Source: Rhodeus uyekii (taxonomy: Eukaryota > Chordata > Actinopteri > Cypriniformes > Acheilognathidae). From it: a stretch of 64,000 bases of DNA. The position numbers and the translations under genes were made by a program. The stretch is taken from contig JAWRVZ010000016.1 of assembly GCA_037043235.1 (NCBI GenBank), positions 3,487,501-3,551,500 of the forward strand. The letters run 5' to 3'. Below are positions 32,401 through 48,300 of the stretch, piece after piece. Under the pieces are notes generated by a model, which saw only the letters and a list, made by a program, of their open reading frames with translations, made no database searches and was not told where the DNA came from. Position 1 is the stretch's first letter. Each line of letters opens with the position of its first letter.

Positions 32401-34606
32401 TAGGGATTTGAACCATGCTAATGCAATTCCACTAATGCCAACATAATTTTCAAGTCTATTCAAAAGAATTTTGTGGTTGATAGTATCAAATGCAGCACTA
32501 AGATACAGTAACACTAACAGAGAGATACAACCACGATCGGATGATAAGAGCAAATCGTGTGTAACTCTAATGAGAGCAGTCTCAGTACTATGATACTGAA
32601 TGGAAATCCTTGTAGATGCCATTTCTTTCTAAAAAAGGAACATCATTTTGAGGATACTGTCTTTTCTAGTATTTTTGACAGGAAATGTAAATTTGAGATT
32701 GGCCTGTAATTATATAATTCTGTAGGATCAAGTTTTTATTTAATTTTTTTATAAGCATTTTAGTAATAGCCAGTTTAAAAGGTTTTGGACATATCCTAAT
32801 GATAAAGATGAATTAATGATGTTAAGAAGAGGATCTCTGATCTCTAGAAACATCTCTTTCAGTAGCTTAACTGTTATCTGGTCTAACATGCATGTTGTTG
32901 ATTTAGATGATTTAATGAGATTATATAACGCTTCCTCTTATAGCAATGAATGAGTGCAGTTTGTTCCTCATGGACATAACAATACACTGTCTGTTGTGAT
33001 ACTGTAGTAGATGGTTGCCTGATTATAATTTTCTCTCTAATACCATCAATCTTGCAAGAAGTTCATGAAATCATTACTTCTGTGCTTTTTTTGGAATCGT
33101 TAGGTTTTTAAGCTTTATTTCTCATTAATTTAGCCACTGCTTCAGATAAATACTTTGCGTTGTATTTGTTTTCTTCTAAGAGGGTTGAGAAAATAGCAGA
33201 TCTAGCAGTTTTTAAGACCTTTCTGTATGCAATAGTGCCGTCTTTCTACAAAATATGAAAAACCTCTAGCTTTGCTGTCTTTTTCTGACTGCTCTCTCTT
33301 GAGGACCCGAGTTTGCTTGTCTATTTTCTTTAATCTTCTTTAAGCACAAAGGAGCAACTGTGTCTAAAGTGCTAGTTTCTGTTGCAACATCGTTCTTCTG
33401 GTTTATCTGGTGCTGAGGAGATGAAACTGATCAGGAAGATGATTTATTAATCAATTTTTGGTTGAAGAAGTGATGGTTCTACTATATAACAAGGAATTGA
33501 TTTTGCAGATTTGGCTTAAAGGAGTGTGCATGTGACTAGATAATAATCTGAGATGTCATCGCTGCTGCAGAATTTCAACAGCATCAACATTGATTCCATG
33601 CGACATATTAGATCTAAGGTATGATTACAACAATGAATGGGTCCTGACACGTGTTCAGTGGAGTTTAAAACGTATCTAAATCCCAGTCTCAATGCGTCTT
33701 TTTCATGGATATTAAAATCGCCAAGAATTATGACTTTATCTGTATGTAATTTGGACTTTTTGAACATTGTTTTTTTTTTTGTTTTGTAATCGTTCTGCTC
33801 CAGCTCCAATCTGTTTTTTTTTTGTTGTTGTTTTTTTCCTCGTTCTCCACTTGGTCGTTAAAGAAAAGCTGCATCCCAATTTGGTGCTTATGCAATGCGC
33901 TATGTCATTTTTGTTTTGTATAAGTAGTAGGGATGCCCTCTAATAGTCGACCAAATTTTAATTGGTCTGTTTGGTCGCAGTGAAAAATAAACTCCAGAGG
34001 AAGTGGTGAAGTCATGCAGTCCACGGCGGACAGGTCATTAACACGGTCCATGTAGTAATTATGTCGGACAGAAAATCCAAATGGGATAATTTTAAGAAGG
34101 TTAAGGATAACCCAAAAAAGTGATCTGCAAACTCTGCAGGCAAACGTTCACCTATCATTCATTGACCTTGGCCTATCGTTTGAAACATGTAAGTTGTAGC
34201 CTGATGTTATCCACTTTACATGGCAGCTTGCTCTAACGTTAACCCGGATAAATGTGCGCTATTATTGACTATTGCATATCCAAGTTGGGGCATTTTTAGA
34301 TAATTGTTTTTTTTTAATTACATTTATCTCCCCTAAATGTTTGTTCACTCTTTGTATTTGTGTTTATTCAGTGGGATAATTTTGCATTGCACAAACAAGC
34401 CACCCGATCTTATGGTTAAACACAATAGAATAAAGATACAAATTAAATATAGATGTTTTTTGGGTAGATCTAACACTCTTTTGAATACTATTTTGAAATA
34501 TTACAGAAACCAAATATAAAGTAATACTGGATGGTCGTCAGTCCTGCGTAAATGCTAATAACTATTATAAAAAAACTATTAATCTTGATCTAGTTTTATC
34601 AACATT

Positions 34607-34688
<82 letters not shown>

Positions 34689-37600
34689 AAACGAATAGTG
34701 CACTTATGGCTTATATAACAGACTAGGGAAACTCTTTGGTCGGTAATGAATGAGTAGTGTGTTCCCATTGAATATTTGAAATATTATGAACACCTGTGCA
34801 TGATATCATGTGACGAGTTGGGCAGCCATTGTTTCCCTGTCAATATCTTGTGATGTAACGACGAGGCTTAACTCATTTAGGGCAAGCAAATTATTGATGT
34901 GTTGTTATTGATTTGAGTTCCACGGGCAAAGTTACTGCCTCTCTAATTTCTCAGTGTTTCTACACTGCATTGTATGACCTTTCAGCTAGTGCAATGTAAA
35001 AAAGGCCAGTAAAATACCCTCTTTCCACAATATCATCGTAGTTTTTCTATTAAATAAAATCTTAATAGTAACTGAAAAGCATGCGGCTGAATAAAGCAAG
35101 TTGTTGTTACAGGTAGGGCTGCTCAATATGCAAAACTCATAATCCTCATTATTTTGGTCAGTATTGAAATCACAATTATATAACCTGATTATTGCTTGAT
35201 GAAATAAGAGTAATATTAGATTAATTTTCGGATCAGAAAGAAACTTTTTAGGGTAACTTTAGCATTTCCATTTTTTCCATTCGCAGTACAACTACTAGCC
35301 TAACTAATAAAGTTAAAACATTATTAAATGCAAGTGAACAGACAGTAAGAAGAACAATACACCAATTACAAGCATAGAAAAGTACAATAGTACCGTTACA
35401 ACTAGAGTAAGGTCTGTCTGTATTAATTTTGGGTACAGAAATGTAAAATAACCCTGTTCAAGGACCTGATTTTGTTCATGGGGATTTGATTGGATGGTTG
35501 TGGTTTGCTAAGGCTTTGTCGTGTGACTGGCAGGTTTTCCTACCCTTGTGCTAGTAAACATGAGCTGTAAGAGGGAGGGGAAGTTTGTTTAATTAAAGAT
35601 GAAGGCACATGAATTTAAAATATGCACACCTATAAAACGCTAATAGTGCAATATTCCTCCAAAAATAAGAAATGTTCCATTTTGATTCCATGTAACATTA
35701 AAATAGGCTTATGTTTTCTGATGGTTATGTGTTTTAAGCTGTGGCTCGACACATCATAATTGCTTGTGCTGCACCAATCAAGTCATTTGAAGCTGACACA
35801 ACTTATTTTAACACTGTGATCTCAATGACCTGTGACCCCCATGACATGTTTTTATAATCCATATGTTGTAGCAAACTGTAATCATATTGTAAAGCTATAG
35901 AAAACAATTGACATTTTGTGAAATATGATCTGTGTATATATAGAAAACAGTTATGAGTAGTGCTGTTGTCACTGTCAAAGATCATGGTGTTTCACGTGTG
36001 TTTTTAGCATAACAAAAAACAGAAATGCAGTGTAACGATGAGATTCATCGTGCAGTGTGGCTACATATATTGTAACATGAGTTGTTGTGAGAACTGAGGT
36101 CATTCCTTGCTCACTTTGGCCACTTTCTGAGTAACATTTATTTTGAATACAATAAGAGCACTAGTAGCCACATACACACTGCAAAGCTTTCTGAGTGCCA
36201 ACCACATGTAAATACAGTTTAGAGCTTAACAAATATAGGATTCCTGTGAAATAAATGGCTAATAAAATAAAAAGAACAGAAATAATGTTTGTCAACAGAA
36301 AGTAATCAAATGTATAACCCTTGCATAGTTTTCAATGTATAAAATATATATAGATTAATCTTACTAAATCTATTAAAGAGCAGTGAGTGTCTTTTTTTTA
36401 TTAACATTGAAACAGACGGCAGCAGGTTTATTGGTCTGCTCTTTCACCTTAAGATAAAATGCACGACTCTACTGTTACACATGCAGTTTATTTCTCAACT
36501 GTTCACTTAATTATTATTTTTTAAATACTGTAATTACACACCCTCATGTTGTTCCATGTTGCCTCCACTACTACCACTTTCAAGCCCCAGAAAGGTGGTA
36601 AAGATCGGACTATTACGAATGGCGCCCGATCAATCGGATCACCTTTAGTGAATTATAACTGAATTATAGTTCTGCATATCATATGTCTTGATTTACTGAT
36701 GCGTAAAATAGCGATATACTGATTTAGAAATGGTAATCATTTTGTATTGAATGTCCAGCTAAAGTACATTTAAAAACTGGCGTAATGTTTCTATAATATC
36801 GTCTTGTTTTGCCCTGGCTTTCATTGTGTTTTGGATTTTGTCATCTGTGCTAGTTTCCCTGTGACCTAGATTTGAGTCATTTAGTGATTAGTAATTCTTA
36901 TTAGTTCCCTTTGTATGTCATATGCATAAATACACTGAGCTCCCTTTTCCTTTGTTCGTCCTTGTTTGAAGTAGTTTGGTTGTTTTATTCTGTTCTACTC
37001 CGAGCTTGATTCCTGTTTATTCTTGATCGTGTGTTTCATTCGTCACACCAAACCGTGGCAGTTTCCCCACACAAAAATAATTAATAATGTAAATTGTTTC
37101 TGATTCTGTTAATCAACATTAATAGTAGTGGTTACAATATCAAGGGAAATAAACAACCATTTTTGTCATTGTGTAGCCCTACTTTGTCGTTTCTTTTATT
37201 TTTTTGCTACTATATTATACAGCGATTACTCCCCAAAATGGGCACATTACAATTCATACACATTTACAGTTGGTACGGAAGTATTCTGACCCCCTTAAAT
37301 TTTTCTTTCTTTATGTTGCAGCCATTTGCTAAAATCATTTAACTTTATACAGCCATGCATCTTTTCGGGAAAGATGCAACAAGTTTTTCACACCTGGATT
37401 TGGGATCCTCTGCCATTCCTCCTTGCAGATCCTCTCCAGTTCTGTCAGGTTGGATGGAAAACATTGGTGGACAGCCATTTTTAGGTTTCTCCAGAGATGC
37501 TCAATTGGGTTTAAGTCAGAGCTCTGGCTGGATCGTTCAAGAACAGTCACGGAGTTGTTATGAATTCACTTTCTTCGTTATTTTAGCTGTGTGCGCTTCG

Positions 37601-40600
37601 GGTCGTTGTCTTGTTGGAAGGTAAACCTTTGGCCCAGTCTGAGGTCCTGAACACTCTGGAGAAGGTTTACGTTTCCACCACATGCTTCACTGGTGGGACT
37701 GTGTTGGACAGGCGATGAGCAGTGCCTGGTTTTCTCCAAAAAAAACAGCTTAGAATTAAGGCCAAAATTTTTATCTTGGTCTCATCAGACCAGAGAATCT
37801 TATTTCTCACCATCTTGGAGTCCTTCAGGTGTTTTTAGCAAACTCCATGCGGGCTTTCATGTGTCTTGCACTGGGAGAGGCTTCCATCAGGCCACTCTGC
37901 CATAAAGCCTCGACTGCTGGAGGGCTGCCGTGATGGTTGACTTTCTCCCATCTCCCGACTGCATCTCTGGAGCTCAGCCACAGTGGTCTTTGGCTCTTAT
38001 TTACCTCTCTCACCAACGCTCTTCTCCTGATAGCTCAGTTTGGCTGGATGGCCAGTTCTAGGAAGGGTTCTGGTCGTGCCAAACATCTTCCATTTAAGGA
38101 TTATGGAGGCCACTGTGCTCTTATAAGTGCACCAGAAATGTTTTTGTAACCTTGGCCAGATCTGTGCCTTGCCACAATTCTGTCTCTGAGCTCTTCAGGC
38201 GGTTCCTTTGACCTCATGATTCTCATTTGCTCTGACATGCACTGTGAGCTGTAAGGTCTTATATAGACAGGTGTGTGGCTTTCCTAATCAAGTCCAATCA
38301 GTATAATCAAACACAGCTGGACACAAATGAAGGTGTAGAACCATCTCAAGGATGATCAGAAGAAATGGACAGCACCTGAGTTAAATATATGAGTGTCACA
38401 GCAAAGGGTCTGAATACTTAGGACCATGTGATATTTCAGTTTTCTTTTTTAATAAATCTGAAAAATGTCAACAAATCTGTATTTTTCTGTCAATATGGGG
38501 TGCTGTGTGTACATTGAGGAAAATATGAACAAATGATTTTAGCAAATGACTGCAATATAACAAAGAGTGAAAAATGTAAGGGGGTCTGAATACTTTTCGT
38601 ACCCACTGTATGCTTCTGTTTGCTTAAATGCAGTAAAACTGTGTAGTCTGGCTTATCTTTGTGTAGCCTTGGATTCCAAAGTCAATAACCCGTCCAGCCT
38701 GTCCAAGAACGGCAAAGATGCCAAACATCTCAACACACACTGAAGTGAATACTTAAGACCATGTGATATTTCTTTTTTAATAAAACTGCAAAAATTTGAA
38801 CAATTCTGTGTTTTGTCAATATGGGTGCTGTGTGTAGAGTGAAAAAATGAGGAACAAAATGAAATTAAATGATTTTAGCAAATGGCTGCAATATAACAGA
38901 GTGAAAAATGTAAGGGGGTCTGAATACTTTCTGTACCCACTGTATATTTTTTTTAACTCATTTAGGGGTTTTGGAGTGCACATGTGTGTACAATGGTCTG
39001 TATTGTAATTAAAAAAATATCTCTGATCACAGATATAAAACTAAAATTGGCCGATCAGATGTTGCATTACTACAAAATTGCTGTATTTTTCGCTTTTATT
39101 TTTGTAACCAATGCTTTGTCCTCCTTTTTTCACATTCAAGGAAATAATGTGTTTCTTGGGGGAAATCCGATTCTAGATTGGGACAATGTTAAAAACAGAC
39201 GTTTCCTCTATCATTCTTTTCGTTTAATACTTCCTCTTCTGTACTCAAGAACTCATGTCTGTCTTCTCATTCAGTCTGTATCCTGGCAGAGGTTCCCTTC
39301 TCAGTCAGCATGGGCACAGTGCCAGTCACATGCTGCTGTGTAATATTAATTATAATAGTGAGTATAATTGTCTGACCTCTGGAAATGGTGTTTCATATTA
39401 TTCTCTTCTCCACAGGCTTTTAAAGAAATGTTGTACTCCGCCCAGGATCAAGCCCCATCAATCGAAGGTAAATGCATATGTGACGTATGTCTTTTTGCAT
39501 GCAAATATGCACCTTAGAAATCAGATCATGAAATGAACAATAAAGTCTGTAACTTCTGACCACTAAATGGAATCACAAAAAGGAAGATGGTTTTTAATCA
39601 GGTTTCCAATCTTCCCATCTCCCTTTGGTCAGTCAAACAAATACAGTTTGGCCCTGTCTCAAACTGGCACCCTAAGCATTTTTGTGACGGGTATACAGGT
39701 GCGTTGACTGTCAGGTAGACATCCGTTGCCTCATTGTGAGCATGGCAGAAGTGCATATCAAGGGGGCATGGGAGGCCACAAAGGAGGTGTTCATGAGCAC
39801 CCATCTGAAACCTAAAATGACAAATGGGATGCTTATGAATTCTAATCTATTAGATGGTATACAAGACATTTTTTTATAGAAATTGCACAAATCACTTTAG
39901 TGATTTTGAGAAAATGTATCCAGAGCATATACATTAACTTATGACTTACTAATGCAATCCCATCATCCTCCTCCATTATCATTTTCAGATTACAATGTAA
40001 ATACCTGCATCTGTTGATAGGCTTGGTTTACAGCCCCTTTTAAATGAATCAAGCATTTTGCTGTTAGGCTAGTTAACCCCCCTTGGTTAACCCCCCTTTA
40101 TCAACTTGGACCAGAGTTGATTTTAATGAACACTAATTTCTTTGAAAAGTCCAAATCACTAATCAGTCCAAATCAATCAATGGTAATCATTAATGGTAAT
40201 CATTAAAAGAGGAAGGGCAAAGTTTGACCTCAGGCTTAGAAAATGTACGATGTCATGGTTTTATCAGATAACAGCAAAGCACAGCGCTGAGTTTGCATCA
40301 TTGCATCACTTTCTCTGATTAGCACACTGTTATGAAGGGGAAACTCTTCTTAATACTTAACGTTTAGTTAATACATTAGGTATGAATTAACTATTACCAT
40401 GAACAAATACTTTTACAGTATTTAATCTGTTAATTTCTGCATAATACTTTTTAAACTTTCAAGTTAAATTATGAATGCATTGTAAACCAACGTGAATTAA
40501 CCTTGTACAGTAATATCTCGGTTTACGAGTGACTTTGTATACGAGCAAATCGGTGTACGAGCATTGTATCGGAGTGCGAGAAATTTTCCCTCGCCCACGT

Positions 40601-42311
40601 GCATTTTTGTGTGGAAAAGTCTTAACGCTCAGCATCTTCGCGTGCATTTTTACTGGAAATGTAACGACAGCCTCTCATAAAGCCCATCACCCCTTCACTC
40701 ATTCATTCTGTCAGCGTCGTTTGGTTGCATCATTCACCACAGTGATACTTTTATAAGTGATTTACAGCGGTTTTACCTCGTGTTGTTAACATTAATTGTG
40801 ATCGCTATTGTTCATGTAGTGAAATATACACGTACAGTACAGCATGTAGACAATGACCTCAAGATGAGTAAGAAAGAAGGGATGAAATTCTCCCTGTAAA
40901 CAGTAAATCCCTCTTCTTGTCTCCTTCACGCCAGCAGCGACGCGAAGATAAAGTGCGTGTTACAGTAAACTGTCAAGTATTTTTTATTTGTTTAATTGTC
41001 AATTATTAATTACAATTTATATGAGTAGGTTATTCCTGTTCATTAATGGTTATAATTTTAACTGTAATAAGGTAAACAAAATATTTAAAATGGGCATTTA
41101 TGGTCGTGTGGAACGAATCGAGTGATTTTTAGTGCATTCTTATGGGGAAAATTGTTTTGGTGTACAAGCATTTTGAGTTACGAGCCGCTCTTGGAACGAA
41201 TTAAACTCATAAACAGAGGTATTACTGTATGTTTGTAACCTATTTATATCAACAATAATTAGATCTAAAACATTAACATTGATCGGGATTAATAAATGAA
41301 ATATTATTGGTAAAAGTGGTAAAATATCATTGTTAGTTCTAACATGCCTTACGTCTTGAATATTATAATATTGTTAACAAATGTAACTTAATTGCAAAGT
41401 TATCGGCAAATTCTTTTATGTTCCATGTGTATGAAATGTTCAACCCGCCAACCGTTACAATCTGAAATTGCTTTGCTTGCAGTTTACTGGTGTTTGCACA
41501 AAAACAAGCACCTGTTAGTGTCTCTGCTGCTCTGTGCTTCTGTGTTTGACTTCACCCATATGTTTAAAAAAAGCTTTGTTTTTGGTTTAGTTTGTGCCGT
41601 TTCAGCAGGTACAGAATGTTCTTTGAGGTCATGATAATTTGCTGTCTTTGGCTTGCATGTCAGAAATGTAAGGCCTGAGCCAGACTCATCTCAGTAATGC
41701 ATGTGTATGTGCTTTTAAAGTATAAATGCAATGTCATACTAAGAAGATTGTTCAGGGCCCTTCAGAATTATGACATTACTGTGGTTCTCTATGGAACTAA
41801 GGGCGTCAAACATTTGCCCAACTTCTATTAATTGTTTATGTTGTAAATTGCTTCTGGAGCAAAATCATGAATACCCTTCAACAAGAGATTATCATTCCCT
41901 CATAACGGTCCCAAGGTCAAGCTAGATACGGATTCTTACTTGGGCCTGTTGTTCTCTGTAGGCGACGGATTCAACTTTAAGCATAATATCAGTAAAACTC
42001 CCAGTGGTATGTTTTACACTCACAGTCCTTCTCAAACAGCTAAATCATCACGACTTGTCCTGTCTTAATGCCAATAACTGTAAATGTCAAATCCTGATCT
42101 GAAGTCAGTTTAAGGTTACATCACTACAGTAAACATGTGAAGCATAGTTGTTGTTGGCACAGTGTGTAATTGAATTGCTTTGTCAGAATATAATGTCTAA
42201 ACATAGAGAGAACTTGTGTCATGTCATGCTATCTATTAGTTCCCAGGGCTCAGTACAAGGCCCACAGCTAATGGAAAACTCATGGACTGTTCTAGCGATC
42301 CAAAGGTTACA

Positions 42312-42342
<31 letters not shown>

Positions 42343-45300
42343 TCCAGATGCTCATTTTTCCTACATCAGTGCTAAAGCTCCCATAGAGCCATAAACCTGC
42401 ATGCTGAGTGTTTCTCTAAGCTGTGGGATGATGGTAGTTGTGATTATCTAGAAATAACTATAATCTTCTGTCAGAGTTTGTGGTTTTTCTGGGTGGTGTT
42501 AAGTGTAGTTAATGGGATTGTTTAAGTAAAGCTATTATTTGGAGAGGAAGTTGCATGACCAGGGGTTTTCTTTAATAAGATGCTGATTTTTCTTTTTTTT
42601 TCTTCTTTTGAATATCTGAAAAGGCTGATAGTGCATGTGTCATAAACCTGTAATTTTAAGTGTTTTGTGTATAGTGACGTGACTGATTATGATCGTCTTT
42701 ATTCGTCAGTGTTCAGAGTGAGATCATAGTCTCTAGATTTCATCCTAGTACACAACTACATCATGTAATCCCATTAATTACTGTTCTCATAAAAATAGCA
42801 GTACCGTATTTCCCCGCATATAACCCGCAGGCGGTGATAATCCGCACCCTCATATAGCCCGCGGGGTTTGGGGGTTTGTGTAAGAAATTGCTGGCATAAC
42901 CCGCACCCTTATATAACCCGCACCCATAGATTGATGAACTTTTTTTGTGTAAGTTCACATTTCGAATGTTGCTCGCATGACGTCAATTATCATAACTGTT
43001 CAGGCTCGGTACACAGTGCTTGTGCGCGAAATTCAAACAATAAGAAAACAAACACAAGTCAGAATCAGAACAAAAAGAAAAAGCAGTCTCTCCCGCTCTC
43101 GTCCCTTAAGAAGTGATTCTACAGGTGTTGATCACGTCGTCTTGCATGATTGACAGGTCAGACAGCCTATCAGCGCCAGCCTTCAGAGTGATAGTACAAG
43201 CTCCAGAGACAACAACCCTGACAAAAGAAAAGAAAAACAAAGAAAATACAGCAGCAAGAAAAAACTTGCGTCTTTTGGGACGTAACAAATATATTGAAAT
43301 ATTATTACGTGTAAAATAAGGGTGCGGGCTATATCACAAATATATAACCCGCACCCCCCCTGTGGAATTTGTAAAATCTGGTATAACCCGCGGGTTATAT
43401 GCGGGAACATACGGTACTTGCATTCACTGTTGAGCTTTTTCGTAGAAATGCATCTTTCATTATTTTAAAGTTATGTGATAGAAGAAGGTTCTCCATGCAC
43501 AAACTAATCAATAGGGACAGTAGTTGTCAATGATGTGTTGATTTTATTGATTAGGTGTTGGGAGCCCTGGTTTTAGCTAGTTTTGTGAGTTCAATCACAG
43601 TCCTGGAATGATGAAAGAACAGGCTGAACGATAAGGGTTTTTCAGTGACCGATACGAAGCAGATCCGGTAATCTGTCCCTAATGTAAAAATAGTATATTG
43701 ATTGGTCACTAGTCAAAAAAACTACAGAAGCATAAAAGTTCAGAGCTGTTGTGTGTTATTGGTTTAAATAATCACGGTGTACTTCTCTAAGGTCACGCAT
43801 TCCCTGGAAGATTTCAAAAGTTCCCAAGTACAGAGACACTGTAGTTTATTTTCTCTCCCAGGAGCTCCAGCTAAAAGGGAGAGCTGTGTATGTTAATCCC
43901 TGCCGAGCTGATATGAAACTGAGCTGGGTGTTTGCGTAGCAGGCCAGACACAATGACCCAGCTGAAGGTCTCACTGGGGAGGGTTACCTAAACCAGTGCA
44001 GAGAGGGACTCCCTGCTGTTGCGTTGGAGTAATCCAGTATTAACACAGGATCAGATCAAACAGTCTGTCGTGAGAACAGCACAGAATCTGACTCACTGAA
44101 CCTCATATGGCCATCGTAACCTAAAAGACTTCTTGCATGTTTACTTGAGGGTTTTATAGTAACTGATAAGTGTCGTGTGATAATCAACTGCTTGCTCAGA
44201 CAAATTTTTGAACACGCTGTTTTTGAGCACTATGTACTTTGATCAGGGAAGCAGTTCTTCATAAATCTTACATACCAGTCAAAGAATCTGGGCAAATTGA
44301 AACAAAAAGTAGTCAGTCAGTCAAACAGTGTTCGTTTTGAAAGTGTAGGATTATGGGCTGTTTTGAGAATCACAGCCGGGAGTCACATTGTTTTAGTTTT
44401 GTCAGATGGTGTTTTTCAAACACGCAGTACTTCAGCTTTGGCGGATGAAATACGAGTAATATTGTGTGTAAAGTAAACCTCCCTCTTATTGAGAGCCCAC
44501 TCACGTAACACTTTTCTCGTCATTGGCCTCTTTGTTTTAAGATTTACACTTAAAAATGCATGTGTACTGCGTTTATTTTTGCAAAAATGTTTATCTGGTG
44601 AAAATGCTAGTTATCAATAAAAGTTTGCAAGTGTTGACAATCAATTTTTTTGTTTATCTTATATGTTGATGCTTCAGATGCTGGGAAAAAGTTGTTTGGA
44701 AACCCTTTTTGTCAAGAAAAATGTCTCGAACACAAATAATTATGGCATAACGCAGCATTTGTGTTGTTGCCATTTAAGCACTTTCTCTGTAATATTCAAA
44801 GTTGCATTAAATCTGTTATATTCATATTACGTTTTATATAAAAATGCAATACTATTGAGAAGTAGGCATACAACGAAATTTTATTGCAAATAGCGTTTTT
44901 TGGCCGAAAGAGAAACCAGGCTGAGATTGTTGCTATATGAATGATTAGAATGTGTTTCTTGAATGCAATGTAAGTCGCTTTGGATAAAAGCGCCTGCCAA
45001 ATGCGTAAATGTAAAATGTAAACACTGATTTCTGATAGTTGAGTTAATGCTTCCAATCAAAAATGTACGTAACTTTCCGCCTCAGTGTTTTCACTGTTAT
45101 ATGGTAGAGGGCGCTATTATGCATCTTCTGTAAGAGTAGAGAATCTCCTGATCAAAACCTGAAGCAGCAACAAGTGGTATCAAATTTCAGTGGATAAATG
45201 CATAAAATCATCAAAATGATCATCAAAATTAAAGTGCAAATTAATCAAAACTGATTATTGTTACTGAATGAAATGTCGACCCAGCATGAGTTCTATGACT

Positions 45301-48300
45301 ATGCAATCTTGGAGGGTGTTGATGGACTCGCTCTACTCCATCTGTGTTTCTATCACCGTTCTGAATCCAATTTAGATGTAGACTTGGACAAAAACCACAA
45401 TCAAATTGTTGCTTTTTTATTTTTTATAAAACTTACTCTCATTAAAGTGCTGATTTAAAAACAAAAAAATGAATGAAGCTAGAATAACTTAAGCAAATGC
45501 TCTATTCTTTCTTTTGATATATTGCTCATTCAGATATTCATAGATGTTCAATAGGCCAATTATTTGTGAAAATAATTATCAGTAAACTAGCAAATTTTAA
45601 TTTTCTCTACTCTGCATTTAACAAATATTTTTCGCTGTATGCGAAATTATGAATGGAATTGGCTCAAGCGTAGATTTTTTTTTTTTTTGTGATACAAAAC
45701 TTCTGCGGCCATTTAGTTATTTTTAATGCATTTTATCGGTAAAAAGCTGGTTGGATGAAAAAAGGCTTTTTTTTAACGCATATTCACTTTGATGATAAAA
45801 CTGCAAACTGGATGGAAACTTGGCTATTGCGAAACTCACAATTAAAGAGACAATTTTCCCAGTTTAGCTATTTCAAGCCATGAGTCATTTTCTCAAGGCT
45901 GAGAGTCCTGAGATAGTGATTCACTGTCTGTCTGTCTGGACAGTATCAGTCAGACTTGCTGTCATTGCGCTCTGTTTTGTCCCTCGGAGGGGAATATCAT
46001 GCTGTTAGGTCTCTATGGTGTCAAAAGTATTTACAGTCAACAGAAACTTCACATGCCCTCTAACTGTAAATGTTTGAAGTCATGACCCATGAACTGTTAT
46101 GATTATTGTGATTTAGGACCACATTGACTTAATTAGTATTCACTCTTGACTCTCAGAATAAGGATCTTGGAAAGACATGACGCAGAATAATTATACAGGG
46201 ATTCCATAAACTGATAGTTCTCCCAAAAAATGTAAATTCTATTCTCGTTCCAAACCTGTACAAACTTTTGTCTTCTGCAGAACAAAATATGTTCAATTTC
46301 TTTCTTTTTTGTTTAAATTAACATTTAATTATTTTTTATTGATCAAAAACGCATCAAGTTGATCAACAGTGACAGTAAAAGCATTTATGATGTACTGGCA
46401 AAATGATTCTGGATGCACATGGGCTAATTATGAGCCATGTAAAATGCATTTTACAGTTTGCACACATCTATATTTAGTCGCAAATGCAAGTGAAACGCTT
46501 ACACTGTCGAGCCCTGATTATGAGCCACAGGCAAAACAAGTGAATTTAGGGTCTTGAATTCTCCAAGTAGCAACTAAATATCTAAAAGTATCTTTATTTG
46601 TACGTTTTTTTTGTTGTTGTTGTTGAGAGGAGTACCTTTCCTTGTGCTCACTTCTTGACGGTGCTTCCCCTCACGCAGTTCAAGCTTGGTGTAGTTTTAA
46701 AAACTTTTGAGGTTTCCTAGCGCATTGATGGCATGAAACTGAACCAATGAAATGTGATTTTCAAACTGATGCTGATGCAAACAAAAGGATTTTCTCTCCA
46801 CTGACTGACACATCCATGTCAAGACTCTCAGACGGTGAGCTATCTCGACATACACAGAATCACAGTACAGTATTGTTCTGAATATTAGACGCCCCCCCCT
46901 CCTTTCAACTGCATATTTTTCATATTTACATTTTGTATTGGAAGTATGGTAAATACTTGTAAAATGTTCCAATGGTCATATTTAAAAATAAACACTTTTT
47001 GTCCCAAAATAAAAATATGTAGCCCATCTGACTTGTAAGCAAGATGAGCAATCTCATAGTGAAAACCATGGGAGCCACCAAAATTTCATTGTTTCATTGT
47101 CTTATGTTTTGAAATCACGTACTGGGGAAGTTTGGTGCTGAATGTGTATTTTTCCTATAGATATGGGTTTTGTATATGTTTGTAACATGAGGCAGTACCT
47201 GCAACCCAATCAGGTTACACAGGCGGTCCTGCTCCTCCAGGTTGGCACATCCATATGTAGCGTCACAAGGAGGTTTGGTGTGTCTCCCAGCACCGTTTTA
47301 AGAGCATGGATGAGATACTGGGAGACAGACGAGGAGAGATGAACAGGGATGTAGAAGAAAAACAACCGAGCAGTAGGACCATATCTGCTCTTTTGTGTGA
47401 GGAGGAACAGGAGGAGCACTGCCACAGCCCTACAAAATGACCTCCAGCAGGCTAATGATGTGCATGTTTCTGACCAACCTGTCAGAAACTTCATGAGGGT
47501 CCGACGTCATCTAGTGCTCACGACTCGGCTCAGAACACCAGACTTCCAGATGAGAGCAGGTTCATACTGACCATGTGACAGAAGTGAAAGAGTCTGGAGG
47601 TCCAGTCTTCACTGTTTTGATTTTGGTCAGTTGTCACACAATGTTGTTCTTAAATTATAGGATGTATATAAATAAAGATTTTCAAATTGAATATTTCATT
47701 CATTGAGATCCAATGTATGATTTAAGTGGTCCTTCTTTTTTTGAACAGTGGCTGTATATAAACTATAGGTAATAACAATTGATAGTTCAAAATGGAAGAA
47801 TATCCATATAATCTAATTTAAAATAAGTTGTGCACAAGGCTGATCAGCTAATAAACAACATTCAGTTAAAAAAATGCAATGGAAAAAAAAAGAACCTGAG
47901 TCACAGCATAAACATCATACAAAATAATCAATTAAACCTCTCCCTCGCTGGGCGGAATTAAATGACCGTGTTGCCTGAGGGACAAAACACTTCCTCAGCC
48001 TGTCCGTTGAACAGGGCAGAGACGGCAGTCTGCTACTGAACATACTCCTTTGCCTGTAGATGATGCTAAATAGGGGGTGATGAACATTCTCCATGATGGA
48101 TAAGATGTCTTTAGTGTCTTTTTCTCAACCACTGACATTAGGGGTTTAACTGTAGGGCAACCACTGAGCCAGCCTTCCTGTCATCTCTTCTTAATACCAC
48201 CTCCCCAGCATAAAAGGGGACACTAGCAACAACTGATTGATTAAACGTTCAACATTCAACAGTCTCTGACAGATGTTAAAAGACCCCAACCTCCTCAGGA

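Noticed and set aside
35110..37185. A 2-kb hAT element with ends at 35114 and about 37185
   Set aside because: Both ends have a 'tagggct' start, but sub-terminal sequences do not pair and no 8-bp duplication is visible.
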